From: Reyranella massiliensis 521
GTDB lineage: Bacteria; Pseudomonadota; Alphaproteobacteria; Reyranellales; Reyranellaceae
Direction of reading: 5' to 3'
Length of the DNA stretch: 51,564 bases
Assembly (NCBI GenBank): GCA_945862125.1
Contig: CAMAYC010000022.1
Location: forward strand, 1-51,564
In this document: positions 35,962 to 45,921 of the stretch, piece after piece
Layout of the letters: every line of letters starts with the position of its first letter
Numbering within the stretch: position 1 is the first letter of the stretch
Translations under genes and position numbers: made by a program
The notes under the pieces: generated by a model
Told to the model about the DNA's origin: nothing
The model's input: the letters and a program-made list of their open reading frames with translations, nothing else
Database searches by the model: none

Positions 35962-37821
35962 ATGGCGATCGGACGGCGCAGCATATTGGCGGGCGGCGCG
36001 GCGCTCGGGATTGGCGGATGGGGGCTCGGCGGACCTGCGATCCTGCGGGCGCAGACCTCTTCCAAAGTGAACGTGAGCCATGGCTTTGCCATGCACGGCA
36101 CGCCGAAGTACGCCGCCGACGCAGGCCCGCCGGACTATCTCAATGCCAACGCGCCCAAGGGTGGCAGCGTCCGGCTTGGCGCCCGCGGGACTTTCGATTC
36201 GCTCCACCCCTTCATCGTCAAAAGCGTACCCGCGGCAGGCATCACTCAGATCTGGGACACGCTCTGCTGGAACTCGCGCGACGAGGCCTCGACCGAGTAC
36301 GGGCTGATCGCCGAGACGATCGAATGGCCGGACGACCGGTCATGGGTCGCCTTCACGCTCCGGCCGCAGGCGCGCTGGCACGACGGCAGCCCGATCACTG
36401 TCGAGGACGTGATCTTCTCCCTCGATATCCTGAAGACCAAGGGCACGCCGCTCTACGGGCTGTACTATCACGACGTGGTAAAGGCGGAGAAAGTCGGCGA
36501 CCGCAAGGTGCTGTTCAGCTTCCGTGACAACACCAACAAGGAATTGCCCCTGATCCTGGGCCAGCTCCCGATCCTGCCCTCCAAATGGTGGGCGAGCCGC
36601 GACTTCGAGAAGGTCTCGCTCGAAGTGCCCTTGGGCAGCGGTGCCTACAAGGTCGACACGTTCGATGTCGGGCGTTCCATCGCCTATCGCCGCGTCGACG
36701 ACTGGTGGGCCAAAGATCTCTGGATGAACAAGGGTCGCAGCAACTTCGACGTCATCCGTTACGAATACTATCGCGACGTCACGGTGCAGTTCGAAGCCTT
36801 CAAGGGCGGCGACCTCGACATCCGCCAGGAGAACATCGCGCGCAACTGGGCCACGGCCTACGACATTCCCGCGGTGCGCGACGGCCGCATCCAGCGCGCC
36901 GAGATTCCGCACGAGCTGCCGACCGGCATGCAGTGCTTCGCCTTCAACACCCGCCGCGACTATTTCAAGGACAAGCGGGTGCGCGAGGCGATTGCCACGA
37001 TGTTCGACTTCGCCTGGTCCAACAAGAATCTGTTCTACGGGATGTACAAGCGCAATATCTCGTTCTTCGGCAATTCGGAACTCGCCTCGTCGGGCCTGCC
37101 GACGCCGGCCGAGCTGAAATACCTCGAGCCGTTGCGCGGCAAGATTCCCGAGGAAGTCTTCACCAAGGAATTCAAGCTTCCGGAGTCGGACGGCACGGGC
37201 AATGTGCGCGACCTGGCACGACGGGCTCTTGCGCTCCTCAAGGAAGCGGGCTGGGAGGTCAAGGACGGCAAGATGACGGAAACGAAGACGGGCAAGAAGC
37301 TCGCCTTCGAGATGCTGCTGAGCGATGCCAGCTTCGAGCGCGTCGTGCTGCCCTACAAGCAGAACCTCGAGCGCCTCGGCATCGAAATGAATGTGCGCAC
37401 CGTCGACACCGCGCAATTCAAGCGCCGTGAGGATGAATTCGACTACGACATGATGGTCGAGGGCTTCGGCCAGTCGCTGTCGCCCGGCAACGAGCAGCGC
37501 GACTTCTGGGGATCGAAGGCGGCGAACACCAACGGCGGTCGCAACACGATCGGCATCAAGGACGCCGCGATCGACGCCCTGGTCGAGACACTGATCGCGG
37601 CACCGGACCGCGAAAGCCTGATCAACGTCACGCGCGCGCTCGACCGCGTCCTGCTGTGGAGCCATTTCGTGGTGCCGAACTGGCACAGCAACACCGCCTT
37701 CGTCGCCTACTGGAACCGCTTCGGCCGTCCGGCCAAATCCGCCCGCTACGCGCCCGTGGCCTTCGATACCTGGTGGATCGACGAAGCCAAGGATCGCGCC
37801 CTGCAACGCGAGAGGAAGTAG
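35962..37821 (+). CDS. yejA: Peptide ABC transporter substrate-binding protein YejA-like
   Basis: 619 aa family-5 binding protein, the size of YejA. Tat-like leader [20 protein letters not shown] with cleavage near ILRAQ. YejA-type N-terminus [20 protein letters not shown], where natural YejA has 'GxPKYxxxFxHFxYVNPxAPKGG', here [35 protein letters not shown] block lies near 133-152. First gene of yejABEF; the permease follows 14 bp later. It imports microcin-C-like or other oligopeptides. GGGGAG lies 10 nt upstream of the ATG. Confidence 0.93.
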   Translation: MAIGRRSILAGGAALGIGGWGLGGPAILRAQTSSKVNVSHGFAMHGTPKYAADAGPPDYLNANAPKGGSVRLGARGTFDSLHPFIVKSVPAAGITQIWDTLCWNSRDEASTEYGLIAETIEWPDDRSWVAFTLRPQARWHDGSPITVEDVIFSLDILKTKGTPLYGLYYHDVVKAEKVGDRKVLFSFRDNTNKELPLILGQLPILPSKWWASRDFEKVSLEVPLGSGAYKVDTFDVGRSIAYRRVDDWWAKDLWMNKGRSNFDVIRYEYYRDVTVQFEAFKGGDLDIRQENIARNWATAYDIPAVRDGRIQRAEIPHELPTGMQCFAFNTRRDYFKDKRVREAIATMFDFAWSNKNLFYGMYKRNISFFGNSELASSGLPTPAELKYLEPLRGKIPEEVFTKEFKLPESDGTGNVRDLARRALALLKEAGWEVKDGKMTETKTGKKLAFEMLLSDASFERVVLPYKQNLERLGIEMNVRTVDTAQFKRREDEFDYDMMVEGFGQSLSPGNEQRDFWGSKAANTNGGRNTIGIKDAAIDALVETLIAAPDRESLINVTRALDRVLLWSHFVVPNWHSNTAFVAYWNRFGRPAKSARYAPVAFDTWWIDEAKDRALQRERK

Positions 37822-37835
37822 GCGGCCGCCGCCCC

Positions 37836-38942
37836 ATGCTGGCCTACATCCTGCGCCGTCTGATGCTGGTGATACCGACCCTGTTCGGCATCATGGTGAT
37901 CAACTTCTTCATCGTTCAGGCGGCCCCCGGCGGGCCGGTCGAGCAGATGATCTCCCAGATCCAGGGCACGGCCATCGGCGCCACCGAGAGATTCTCCGGT
38001 TCCGCCTCGGGCGGCGAGATCGCGCAACGCAGCCAGGCCAGTTCCGGCAGCGGCGATGCCGGCGCCTATCGCGGTGCACGCGGCCTGCCGCGAGAATTGA
38101 TCCAGCGCATCGAGAAGATGTACGGCTTCGACAAGCCGGCCTACGAGCGCTTTGGTTTGATGCTGAAGAGCTACATTACGTTCGATTTCGGCGAGAGCTT
38201 CTTCCGCAACAGGCGCGTGGTCGATCTCATCATCGAGAAGATGCCTGTCTCCATCTCGCTCGGCCTCTGGACGACGCTGCTTGTCTACTTCGTCTCGATC
38301 CCGCTCGGCATCGCCAAAGCTGTCCGCGACGGCTCGCAGTTCGACCTGTCGAGCTCCACCGTGCTCATCGTGTTGCACGCAATCCCGGGGTTCCTGTTTG
38401 CGCTGCTTCTCGTCGTGCTGTTCGCCGGCGGCAGCTACTTCAAGTGGTTTCCGCTGCGCGGGCTTGTGTCCGATGACTGGAGTACGCTCGGCCTGATCGA
38501 CAAGGGGCTCGACTATGCCTGGCACATGGCGCTGCCGATCGGCGCCATGGTGATCGGCGGCTTCACCACGCTCACCTTTCTGACCAAGAACTCCTTCCTC
38601 GAGGAAATCCACAAGCAGTACGTGCTGACGGCGCGCGCCAAGGGCTTGACCGAGCGTCGCGTGCTGTACGGCCATGTCTTCCGCAATGCCATGCTGATCG
38701 TGGTTGCCGGCTTTCCGGCAGCCTTCATCGGCGTACTGTTCACGGGCTCGCTGCTTATCGAGGTGATCTTCACGCTGGACGGGCTCGGCTTGCTCGGCTT
38801 CGAGGCGGCGCTGAACCGCGACTATCCGATCATGTTCGGCACGCTCTACTTCTTCGGCCTGATCGGCCTCATCATGGGCATCCTCGGCGACGTCATGTAC
38901 ACCGTGGTCGATCCCCGGATCGATTTCGAGTCGCGTAGCTGA
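37836..38942 (+). CDS. yejB: Peptide ABC transporter permease YejB
   Basis: 368 aa inner-membrane permease. [20 protein letters not shown] is the first helix. The block about 45-85, rich in Ser/Gly/Ala, is a periplasmic loop longer than in DppB. BPD-permease EAA-type loop around [20 protein letters not shown] (about 265-285), then [11 protein letters not shown] and the closing [15 protein letters not shown] typical of YejB. ATG 37836 lies 15 bp after the yejA stop. Its stop overlaps the next ATG by one base (TGATG). Confidence 0.94.
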   Translation: MLAYILRRLMLVIPTLFGIMVINFFIVQAAPGGPVEQMISQIQGTAIGATERFSGSASGGEIAQRSQASSGSGDAGAYRGARGLPRELIQRIEKMYGFDKPAYERFGLMLKSYITFDFGESFFRNRRVVDLIIEKMPVSISLGLWTTLLVYFVSIPLGIAKAVRDGSQFDLSSSTVLIVLHAIPGFLFALLLVVLFAGGSYFKWFPLRGLVSDDWSTLGLIDKGLDYAWHMALPIGAMVIGGFTTLTFLTKNSFLEEIHKQYVLTARAKGLTERRVLYGHVFRNAMLIVVAGFPAAFIGVLFTGSLLIEVIFTLDGLGLLGFEAALNRDYPIMFGTLYFFGLIGLIMGILGDVMYTVVDPRIDFESRS

Positions 38943-39964
38943 TGACCCCGCTCAACAGGCGACGCCTCGCGATCTTCCGGTCGAGCCGGCGCGGCATGAT
39001 CTCGCTGGCGGTGTTCGGCCTGTTGTTCTTCGTGTCGCTGTTCGCCGAGCTGCTGGCCAACAACAGGCCGATCCTGATCCGCTACGACGGCGCCTTCTAC
39101 TCGCCGATGCTGCGGGACTACCCCGAGACGACCTTCGGCGGCGACTTCCCGACCAACGCGGTCTACACCGACCATGAGCTGCAGACGCTCATTCACGCCA
39201 AGGGTGGCTGGATCGTGTGGCCGCCCATTCCCTACAGCTACGACACCGTCCTCAAGGGCGACGGCCGCAAAGCACTGTTACCGCCATCCTGGGAGCATCT
39301 CCTTGGCACCGACGATCAGGCACGGGACGTGATGGCCCGCCTGATCTACGGATTCCGGATCTCCGTCCTGTTCGGCTTCGCGCTCACCCTCCTCAGCGCC
39401 GTGATCGGCATCATTGCCGGCGCGGTCCAGGGCTACTTCGGCGGCATGGTCGACCTGTTGATGCAGCGCTTCCTGGAAATCTGGTCGAGCATGCCGACCC
39501 TCTATCTCCTGATTATCCTGGCAAGCTTCATCCAGCCCGGCTTCTGGGTCCTGCTCGGCATCATGCTGCTGTTCAGCTGGATGTCCCTGGTCGGCCTCGT
39601 GCGGGCGGAGTTCCTGCGCGGGCGCAACTTCGACTATGTCCGCGCCGCACGGGCGCTGGGCATGCTGGACGTGCGCATCATGTTCCGGCACATCCTGCCC
39701 AACGCCATGACAGCGAGCCTGACTTTCCTGCCCTTCATCCTGGCCGGCTCCGTCACCACGCTGACGTCGCTGGACTTCCTGGGCTTCGGCCTGCCGGTCG
39801 GCTCACCGTCGCTGGGCGAGCTGCTGCTGCAGGGCAAGAACAACCTCAACGCGCCTTGGCTGGCGTTCACCGGCTTCTTCATCATCGCGCTCATGCTGTC
39901 GCTGCTGGTGTTCATCGGCGAGGCAGTGCGCGACGCCTTCAACCCGCGCAGGGTGCCGACATGA
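38942..39964 (+). CDS. yejE: Peptide ABC transporter permease YejE
   Basis: 340 aa. N-terminus NRRRLAIFRSSRRGMISLAV (4-23) leads into the first helix. A ~90-residue periplasmic loop with NRPILIRYDGAFYSPMLRDY is the YejE hallmark. LLGTDDQARDVMARLIYGFR (about 119-138), and the EAA loop VRAARALGMLDVRIMFRHIL (about 230-250). Complete. Translationally coupled at both ends: TGATG with yejB and ATGA with yejF. Confidence 0.94.
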   Translation: MTPLNRRRLAIFRSSRRGMISLAVFGLLFFVSLFAELLANNRPILIRYDGAFYSPMLRDYPETTFGGDFPTNAVYTDHELQTLIHAKGGWIVWPPIPYSYDTVLKGDGRKALLPPSWEHLLGTDDQARDVMARLIYGFRISVLFGFALTLLSAVIGIIAGAVQGYFGGMVDLLMQRFLEIWSSMPTLYLLIILASFIQPGFWVLLGIMLLFSWMSLVGLVRAEFLRGRNFDYVRAARALGMLDVRIMFRHILPNAMTASLTFLPFILAGSVTTLTSLDFLGFGLPVGSPSLGELLLQGKNNLNAPWLAFTGFFIIALMLSLLVFIGEAVRDAFNPRRVPT

Positions 39965-41595
39965 GCGACGACACCCTGCTCCAGGTAAAGGACCTGTCGG
40001 TGACGTTCGGCACCGGCGACAACGCCGTCCGGGCGGTGAAGGGCGTCAGTTTCGACGTCCGCCGCGGTGAGACCGTGGCACTGGTCGGCGAATCGGGTTC
40101 CGGCAAGTCGGTGACGGCGCTGTCGGTCCTGCAGCTTCTGCCCTATCCGGTCGCCAGCCACCCCACTGGCAGCATCCGCTTCCAGGGCCGCGAGTTGGTG
40201 GGCGCCCCACCGCGCGAACTGCTCAACGTGCGCGGCAATCGCGTGTCGATGATCTTTCAGGAGCCGATGACCTCACTCAACCCGCTGCACACGATCGAGC
40301 GGCAGGTGAACGAAGTCCTGTTCCTCCACAAGGGCCTGTCGAGGGACGCGGCGCGGAAGCGCACGCTTGAGCTTCTGGAACAGGTCGGCATCCCCGAGGC
40401 CGCCAAGCGGCTCGACGCCTATCCGCATCAGCTCTCGGGCGGACAGCGCCAGCGCGTGATGATCGCCATGGCGCTCGCCAATGAGCCCGACCTGCTGATC
40501 GCCGACGAACCGACCACCGCACTTGACGTCACCATCCAGGCGCAGATCCTGAAGCTGCTGAAAACCCTGCAGGCGCGCTACGGCATGGCGCTGCTGTTCA
40601 TCACCCACGACCTCGGCATCGTGCGCAAAATGTCCGACCGGGTCTGCGTGATGACCAAGGGACTGATCGTCGAGCAGGGTCCCGTCGGCCAGGTCTTCGA
40701 CAATCCGCAGCACAGCTACACCCAGCACCTCCTCTCGGCCGAGCCCAAGGGCCGGCCGGTGGTGGCCGATCCCGCCGCGCCGGAGATTTTGCGTCTCGAC
40801 GACATCAAGGTGCACTTTCCGATCAGGCGCGGCGTGCTGCGCCGCACGGTCGGGCATGTGAAGGCGGTCGACGGCGTCAGCCTCGCCCTGCGCGAAGGGC
40901 ACACGATCGGGCTGGTAGGCGAGTCCGGCTCGGGCAAGACCACGCTCGGTCTCGCCCTGCTGCGGCTCGAGAAGAGCCAGGGCGGCATCCAGTTTGGCGG
41001 GCAGGACCTGCAGACACTGGGCGCACGCGAGCTTCGGGCGCTGCGCCGGCAGATGCAGATCGTCTTCCAGGACCCTTTCAGTTCGCTCAGCCCGCGCATG
41101 TCGGTCGGCGAGATCGTGGGTGAAGGGCTGGAAGTCCATCGCATCGGTAGCCCGGCCGAGCGCAGCCAGGCGATCGACCAAGCCTTGCACGAGGTCGGCC
41201 TCGATGTCGCCGCCCGTGAACGCTATCCGCACGAATTCTCGGGCGGGCAGCGCCAGCGCATCGCGATCGCGCGTGCCCTGGTGCTAAAACCGCGCTTCAT
41301 CGTGCTCGACGAGCCGACATCGGCGCTCGACATGAGCGTGCAGGCGCAGATTGTCGACCTGCTGCGCGACCTGCAGGTCCGCCACAGGCTGGCATATCTT
41401 TTCATAAGCCATGACCTGAAGGTCGTGCGGGCGCTGGCCGATGAGGTGATCGTGCTGCGCCACGGCAAGGTCGTCGAGCGCGGACCGGCCAAGCAGGTCT
41501 TCGAGGCACCCCAGACGCCCTATACCCAGGCGTTGATCGCGGCCGCATTCAACCTCGAAGCCATCGGCGCCGACAGTCAGGTGGTCACCGTCTGA
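39961..41595 (+). CDS. yejF: Peptide ABC transporter ATP-binding protein YejF (two NBDs)
   Basis: 544 aa tandem ATPase. NBD1: Walker A GESGSGKS (about 42-49), Q-loop [12 protein letters not shown], signature LSGGQRQRV (about 160), Walker [13 protein letters not shown] (about 178-189), H-loop [12 protein letters not shown]2: Walker A GESGSGKT (about 320-327), signature FSGGQRQRI (about 428), Walker [14 protein letters not shown]-loop FISHDLKVV. All catalytic elements are intact in both halves. Last gene of yejABEF; the next 122 bp contain only a CGCCGATCGGCG palindrome (41634-41645) and no clear terminator. Confidence 0.95.
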   Translation: MSDDTLLQVKDLSVTFGTGDNAVRAVKGVSFDVRRGETVALVGESGSGKSVTALSVLQLLPYPVASHPTGSIRFQGRELVGAPPRELLNVRGNRVSMIFQEPMTSLNPLHTIERQVNEVLFLHKGLSRDAARKRTLELLEQVGIPEAAKRLDAYPHQLSGGQRQRVMIAMALANEPDLLIADEPTTALDVTIQAQILKLLKTLQARYGMALLFITHDLGIVRKMSDRVCVMTKGLIVEQGPVGQVFDNPQHSYTQHLLSAEPKGRPVVADPAAPEILRLDDIKVHFPIRRGVLRRTVGHVKAVDGVSLALREGHTIGLVGESGSGKTTLGLALLRLEKSQGGIQFGGQDLQTLGARELRALRRQMQIVFQDPFSSLSPRMSVGEIVGEGLEVHRIGSPAERSQAIDQALHEVGLDVAARERYPHEFSGGQRQRIAIARALVLKPRFIVLDEPTSALDMSVQAQIVDLLRDLQVRHRLAYLFISHDLKVVRALADEVIVLRHGKVVERGPAKQVFEAPQTPYTQALIAAAFNLEAIGADSQVVTV

Positions 41596-41717
41596 GGTCA
41601 GCCAGTTGTGCGTTTGCCGGCAGTGGACTCGCCCGCCGATCGGCGCAACTCTACGGGATAATGTCGGGAGACACCGACGCTGGACCCCCGATGAATCGTA
41701 AGGGGAGGAGTCCTGAG

Positions 41718-42683
41718 ATGACCGGATTCCATAGCGGCTTGCTCGCCGTCGCCATCGCCTTCACGGCCACGACATCCGCCGGCGCCCAGCCCGTCGCCAT
41801 GACTCTCGGCACGGCGTCGCTCGGCGGCACCTACATCGTCTATGGCGGCGTCATCGCAGATCTCCTGACCGACAGGGCCGGCATCCAGGTCACCCCCCGG
41901 CAAACCCAGGGCCCGAACCAGAATGTGATTCTGGTCGACGAGAAGAAGATGGATCTCGGCATGACGACCATGGGTGTGGCACTGCAGGCGGTCCAAGGCT
42001 CGGCAACCTGGACCAAGGGGAAAAAGTACGAGAACATTCGGGCGCTGTTCCCGATGTACGACACGCCAATGCAGTGCGTGGCGCTCAAGAAGTCTGGCAT
42101 CGCAAGTTTCCGGCAGCTCGACGGCAAGACGGTCGGCACCGGCCCGAAAGCCGGCACTCCCGGAACCTATTTCCCCCTGATCTTCGACGCGCTGGGTATG
42201 AAGACGATGGTCCGCAACGGCCAGGGCGCCGACATGGGGAACCAACTCGACGACGGCATTCTCGATGCCTTCTGCTTCGGCGCCGGCGTGCCGATTCCGA
42301 TCTTCAGCCAGCTTGCCAACGAGAAGGAGGTCGTCTTCTTCACCTGGACCGATGACGACATCGCCACGATCCGCCGCAAGATCATGGAGTTCTCCCCGTC
42401 GCTGATCCCGAAGGGGACTTATCGGCACCAGACGGCCGATCAGAAGACCGTTGGCCTCTACAATTTCGCCTTCGCGCACAAGGATTTGCCCGACAACACC
42501 GCCTACACGATCACCAAGACCGTGCTCGAAAACAATGCACGATTGGTCAAGGGCCACCCCGCCGCCAGGGAGACTGTCGCGGCCAATGCCACCCGCAATT
42601 CATTCCTGCCTTTTCATCCCGGCGCGGTGCGATATTACATGGAGAAAGGCGTCAAACTCGACCCGGCAGCGCTGGTAAAGTAG
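41718..42683 (+). CDS. TAXI-family TRAP transporter solute-binding protein (copy 1)
   Basis: 321 aa periplasmic receptor. Signal peptide from ATG 41718 (GGGGAGGAG 7 nt upstream), cleaved near SAGA-Q; upstream in-frame ATGs lack a leader. MTLGTASLGGTYIVYGGVIA is the TAXI ligand-fold start. PRQTQGPNQNVILV (about 58-71) and KTVGTGPKAGTPGTYFPLIF (about 139-158) recur in the next gene. TAXI receptors commonly take glutamate-like or other carboxylates. Tandem paralogue of the next gene, upstream of the TRAP permease. Confidence 0.93.
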   Translation: MTGFHSGLLAVAIAFTATTSAGAQPVAMTLGTASLGGTYIVYGGVIADLLTDRAGIQVTPRQTQGPNQNVILVDEKKMDLGMTTMGVALQAVQGSATWTKGKKYENIRALFPMYDTPMQCVALKKSGIASFRQLDGKTVGTGPKAGTPGTYFPLIFDALGMKTMVRNGQGADMGNQLDDGILDAFCFGAGVPIPIFSQLANEKEVVFFTWTDDDIATIRRKIMEFSPSLIPKGTYRHQTADQKTVGLYNFAFAHKDLPDNTAYTITKTVLENNARLVKGHPAARETVAANATRNSFLPFHPGAVRYYMEKGVKLDPAALVK

Positions 42684-42780
42684 GCGGCAGACTTGCAGTC
42701 CAAGTGCACTCCCCATATGAGTCGACTGGTAAGGTGCCCGCCGCGTGAGCGGGCCCAACCATCAAGGGAGGAATGATCGC

Positions 42781-43743
42781 ATGAAGTACCTGCGCCGAGG
42801 CCTGATTTCCGTTGCCATCGCCGTTACGGCGACGGCCGCCCTCGCACAACCGAAGACCATGACTTTGGGAACCGCTTCCGTGGGCGGCACCTACTTCGTC
42901 TATGGCGGTGTGGTTGCCAAAATCCTCACCGACAAGACGGGTATTCAGGTCTCGACCCAACAGACGCAGGGCCCGAACCAGAACGTGATTCTGGTCGAGG
43001 ACAAGAAGATCGAACTCGGCATGACGACGATGGGCGTCGCCCTGCAGGCCTGGACGGGTACGGGTGAGTGGACCAAGGGGAAGAAGTACGCGAACATCCG
43101 CGCGCTGTTTCCGATGTACGACACGCCGATGCAGTGCGTGGCCCTCAAGAAGTCCGGCATTACCAGCTTCAAGCAGCTCGACGGCAAGACGGTCGGCGTC
43201 GGGCCGAAGGCCGGCACGCCGGGCACCTATATCCCGTTGTTCTTCGAGGCACTCGGTCTCAAGGCCACTATCCGCAACGGCCAGGGTGCTGACATGGGCA
43301 GCCAGCTGGGCGACGGCATTCTCGAGGCGTTCTGCTTCGGTGCCGGCCTGCCGATCCCGATCTTCTCGCAGCTCGACGCCGAGAAGGAGGTCGTCTTCTT
43401 CACCTGGACCGATGCCGAGCGGGACACGATCCGCAAGAAGATGCCGGAATTCTCCGAGGCGGTGATCCCCAAGGGCACCTACAAGACCCAGACCGCCGAC
43501 CAGAAGACCCTGGGCCTCTACAATTTCGGCATCGCCAACAAGGACATGTCCGACGACGTCGCCTACCTGGTCACCAAGACCATCCTGGAGAACAATGCGG
43601 CGATGGTTCAGGGCCATGCCGCGGCTTCGGAAACCATCGCGGCCAACGCCAACCGCAACGCCTTCCTGCCGTTCCATCCCGGCGCGGTCCGCTACTACAA
43701 GGAAAAAGGCATCGCGCTCAATCCCGCGACCCTGCCCAAGTAA
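42781..43743 (+). CDS. TAXI-family TRAP transporter solute-binding protein (copy 2)
   Basis: 320 aa, start ATG 42781 with GGGAGG 8 nt upstream. Leader MKYLRRGLISVAIAVTATAA, cleavage at ALA-Q. About two-thirds identical by eye to the preceding gene, with the same FTWTD, NNA and FLPFHPGAVRYY blocks. Differences cluster in about residues 70-95 and 200-260, where ligand selectivity might differ. Followed by a strong terminator, so it is transcribed to higher level than the permease or independently of it (inference). Confidence 0.94.
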   Translation: MKYLRRGLISVAIAVTATAALAQPKTMTLGTASVGGTYFVYGGVVAKILTDKTGIQVSTQQTQGPNQNVILVEDKKIELGMTTMGVALQAWTGTGEWTKGKKYANIRALFPMYDTPMQCVALKKSGITSFKQLDGKTVGVGPKAGTPGTYIPLFFEALGLKATIRNGQGADMGSQLGDGILEAFCFGAGLPIPIFSQLDAEKEVVFFTWTDAERDTIRKKMPEFSEAVIPKGTYKTQTADQKTLGLYNFGIANKDMSDDVAYLVTKTILENNAAMVQGHAAASETIAANANRNAFLPFHPGAVRYYKEKGIALNPATLPK

Positions 43744-43760
43744 ACGGCAGGATCAGGTCG

Positions 43761-43790
43761 AACGCCCGCTCCCTTCGGAGCGGGCGTTTT
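43761..43790 (+). terminator. Intrinsic terminator between TAXI receptor and TRAP permease
   Basis: AACGCCCGCTCC-CTTC-GGAGCGGGCGTT is a 12-bp perfect stem with a 4-nt loop running into TTTT. It starts 18 nt after the receptor stop codon and lies 74 nt before the permease ATG. A partial read-through terminator here would make receptors in excess of permease. Confidence 0.9.
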
Positions 43791-43863
43791 GCTATTCAGG
43801 GGGCGGGAAGGCACGCCAGCGGTCGTCGGAACGGCGGACCGCGGCGGTACGGGAGAACGATCA

Positions 43864-45921
43864 ATGGCAGCGGCAACAAGCCAGGCGACAACAGCCGACG
43901 CGAACGACGTCGGCCGGGTCGATGTCGAGGACCTCGAGTATTCCGGCGGCCGGCGAGAGCAGCGACCCTGGGAACAGAAGTTGTTCTTCTGGCTGTGTGC
44001 CGGCTTCTCCGCCTTCCACCTCTGGGTTCTGGTCGGGCCCGTCGTAATCAAGGAGATCGACACGGCCCTTGGGCTCGGACAGGTCTTTTACCGCGCGGTC
44101 GCCGCCAACATCGACCAGGAGCTGTTCCGCGCCATCCACCTGGCGTGGGGCGCCACCCTGGGCTTCGGTTTCTACAGCCTGGCAAAGGGCCGCGGCACCA
44201 AGGGCATCCCCTGGTACGACTGGCTGATGATGCTGGGGGCGCTCGCCTGCGCCGTCTACATGTGGCGCAACCTCGACGACCTGCAGATGAACCAGGGCGC
44301 CGTCTATGAAACGCCCGATCTCGTCTACAGCCTGGTCGGCCTCGTCGTGGTGTTCGAGTTCACGCGCCGCACGGCCGGCAACGCGCTCACGATCATCGTC
44401 GGCACCTTCTTGCTCTACGCCATGTTCGGCCACGTCTTTCCCGAAGGCTCACCGCTCTACCACAACAAGTCCCTGACCGACCTGTGGTTCGTCTTTCCGT
44501 ACCTCTACAGCAACCTCGGCGTCTTCGGCACGACGCTGGAGGTGTCGTCGACCTTCATCATCATGTTCACGGTTTTCGCCGCCTTCCTCGGCCGCTCCAA
44601 GGCCGGCGACTATTTCAACGACCTGTCGGTGTCGCTGGTCGGTTGGGCGCGCGGCGGACCGGCCAAGGTGGCCGTGCTCTCGGGCATCATGTTCGGCTCG
44701 GTGAGCGGCTCCTCGGTCGCCAACGTCGTGGCGTCGGGCGCGGTAACCATCCCGATGATGCGCCGCGTCGGCTACGACCGGAACACCGCCGGCGCCATCG
44801 AGGCGACCTCGTCGACCGGCGGCCAGATCACGCCCCCGGTGCTGGGCGCCGCCGCCTTCATCATGGCCGAAGTGACGGGCCTCAAGTACGCCGAAATCGC
44901 GGCGGCCGCAGTCATTCCCTGCCTGCTGTTCTACATCGCCTGCTACGCCCACTGCGACCTGCATGCGGCCAAGCATGGGCTGCGCGGCATCCCGCGCGCC
45001 GAACTGCCGCGGCTCGGGCCCTTGCTCATGCGCCTCTACATGATGGCGCCCATCGCCGTGCTGATCTGGGCCTTCATCACCGGCTACTCGGCCTTCCTCG
45101 CCGCCGCGCTCGGCATGGGGCTCTGCATCGTCGTGAGCTGGTTCAACGGCTTCCGATTGTCGAAGAACGGGATCACGTGGCAGCGCGGCGACGACGTCAT
45201 GGGCGGCCGCGCCGTGATCGAGGCGCTAGAGATCGGCGCCAAGGACTGCATCCAGCTCGTCGCCGTCTGCGCCTCGGCCGGCATCATCGTGGGTGTGATC
45301 GCACTGACCGGCGTCGGCGGCCGCTTCGCCCAGATCATGCAGGCGATCGCCGGCGAGAATCAGCTGCTGGCGATGTTCTTCACCATGGTCATCGTCACCA
45401 TCCTCGGCATGGGCATGCCGACCACGGCGGCCTACGCCATCGCCGCCGCGGTGGTGGCCCCCGGCCTGCAGCAGATCGGCGTGCCCAAGCTGGTGGCGCA
45501 CATGTTCATCTTCTACTTCGCCGTCCTGTCGGCAATCACGCCGCCGGTCGCCGTGGCATCGTTCGCCGCCGCCGGCATGGCCAGAGGTGATCCATGGAAA
45601 ACGTCGTGGATCGCCGTCAAGATGGGACTCGCCACCTTCCTGGTGCCGTTCATGTTCTTCTACAGCCCGGTGTTGCTGGGCCAGGGCACCTTCTGGGAAA
45701 TCGCCCACACCTTCGTCACCGCCGCGATCGGCGTCTGGCTGCTGGCCTGCGCCACCGAAGGCTGGCTCACCGAGGCACTGTCGCTGCTGCCGCGCGTGGT
45801 CCTGGCCGCGGCCGCGATCTGCCTTATCACGCCGGGCACGATCACCGACCTGGTCGGCATCGGCCTGGCGGCGGTCGCCTGGGCCCTGCAACATTATTTG
45901 TTCCGGACACGACATGCCTGA
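43864..45921 (+). CDS. Fused TRAP transporter permease (4TM/12TM, DctQM-type)
   Basis: 685 aa. N-terminal cytosolic stretch to about residue 35, then a DctQ-like four-helix part (about 40-200) and a DctM-like ion-coupled large part (about 215-650). TRAP-M hallmarks: FGSVSGSSVANVVASGAVTI (about 278-297), ATSSTGGQITPPVLGAAAFI (about 317-336) and the late GMGMPTTAAYAIAAAVVAPG (about 515-534). These show the fused type that pairs with TAXI receptors. ATG 43864 has GGGAGA upstream. The 3' end overlaps the dehydrogenase start by 8 bp, so transporter and enzyme are co-translated. Confidence 0.94.
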   Translation: MAAATSQATTADANDVGRVDVEDLEYSGGRREQRPWEQKLFFWLCAGFSAFHLWVLVGPVVIKEIDTALGLGQVFYRAVAANIDQELFRAIHLAWGATLGFGFYSLAKGRGTKGIPWYDWLMMLGALACAVYMWRNLDDLQMNQGAVYETPDLVYSLVGLVVVFEFTRRTAGNALTIIVGTFLLYAMFGHVFPEGSPLYHNKSLTDLWFVFPYLYSNLGVFGTTLEVSSTFIIMFTVFAAFLGRSKAGDYFNDLSVSLVGWARGGPAKVAVLSGIMFGSVSGSSVANVVASGAVTIPMMRRVGYDRNTAGAIEATSSTGGQITPPVLGAAAFIMAEVTGLKYAEIAAAAVIPCLLFYIACYAHCDLHAAKHGLRGIPRAELPRLGPLLMRLYMMAPIAVLIWAFITGYSAFLAAALGMGLCIVVSWFNGFRLSKNGITWQRGDDVMGGRAVIEALEIGAKDCIQLVAVCASAGIIVGVIALTGVGGRFAQIMQAIAGENQLLAMFFTMVIVTILGMGMPTTAAYAIAAAVVAPGLQQIGVPKLVAHMFIFYFAVLSAITPPVAVASFAAAGMARGDPWKTSWIAVKMGLATFLVPFMFFYSPVLLGQGTFWEIAHTFVTAAIGVWLLACATEGWLTEALSLLPRVVLAAAAICLITPGTITDLVGIGLAAVAWALQHYLFRTRHA

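Noticed and set aside
42736..42754. GCCCGC/GCGGGC hairpin between the two TAXI genes as a terminator
   Set aside because: Six-base stem with no T-run; probably irrelevant or a weak processing site.
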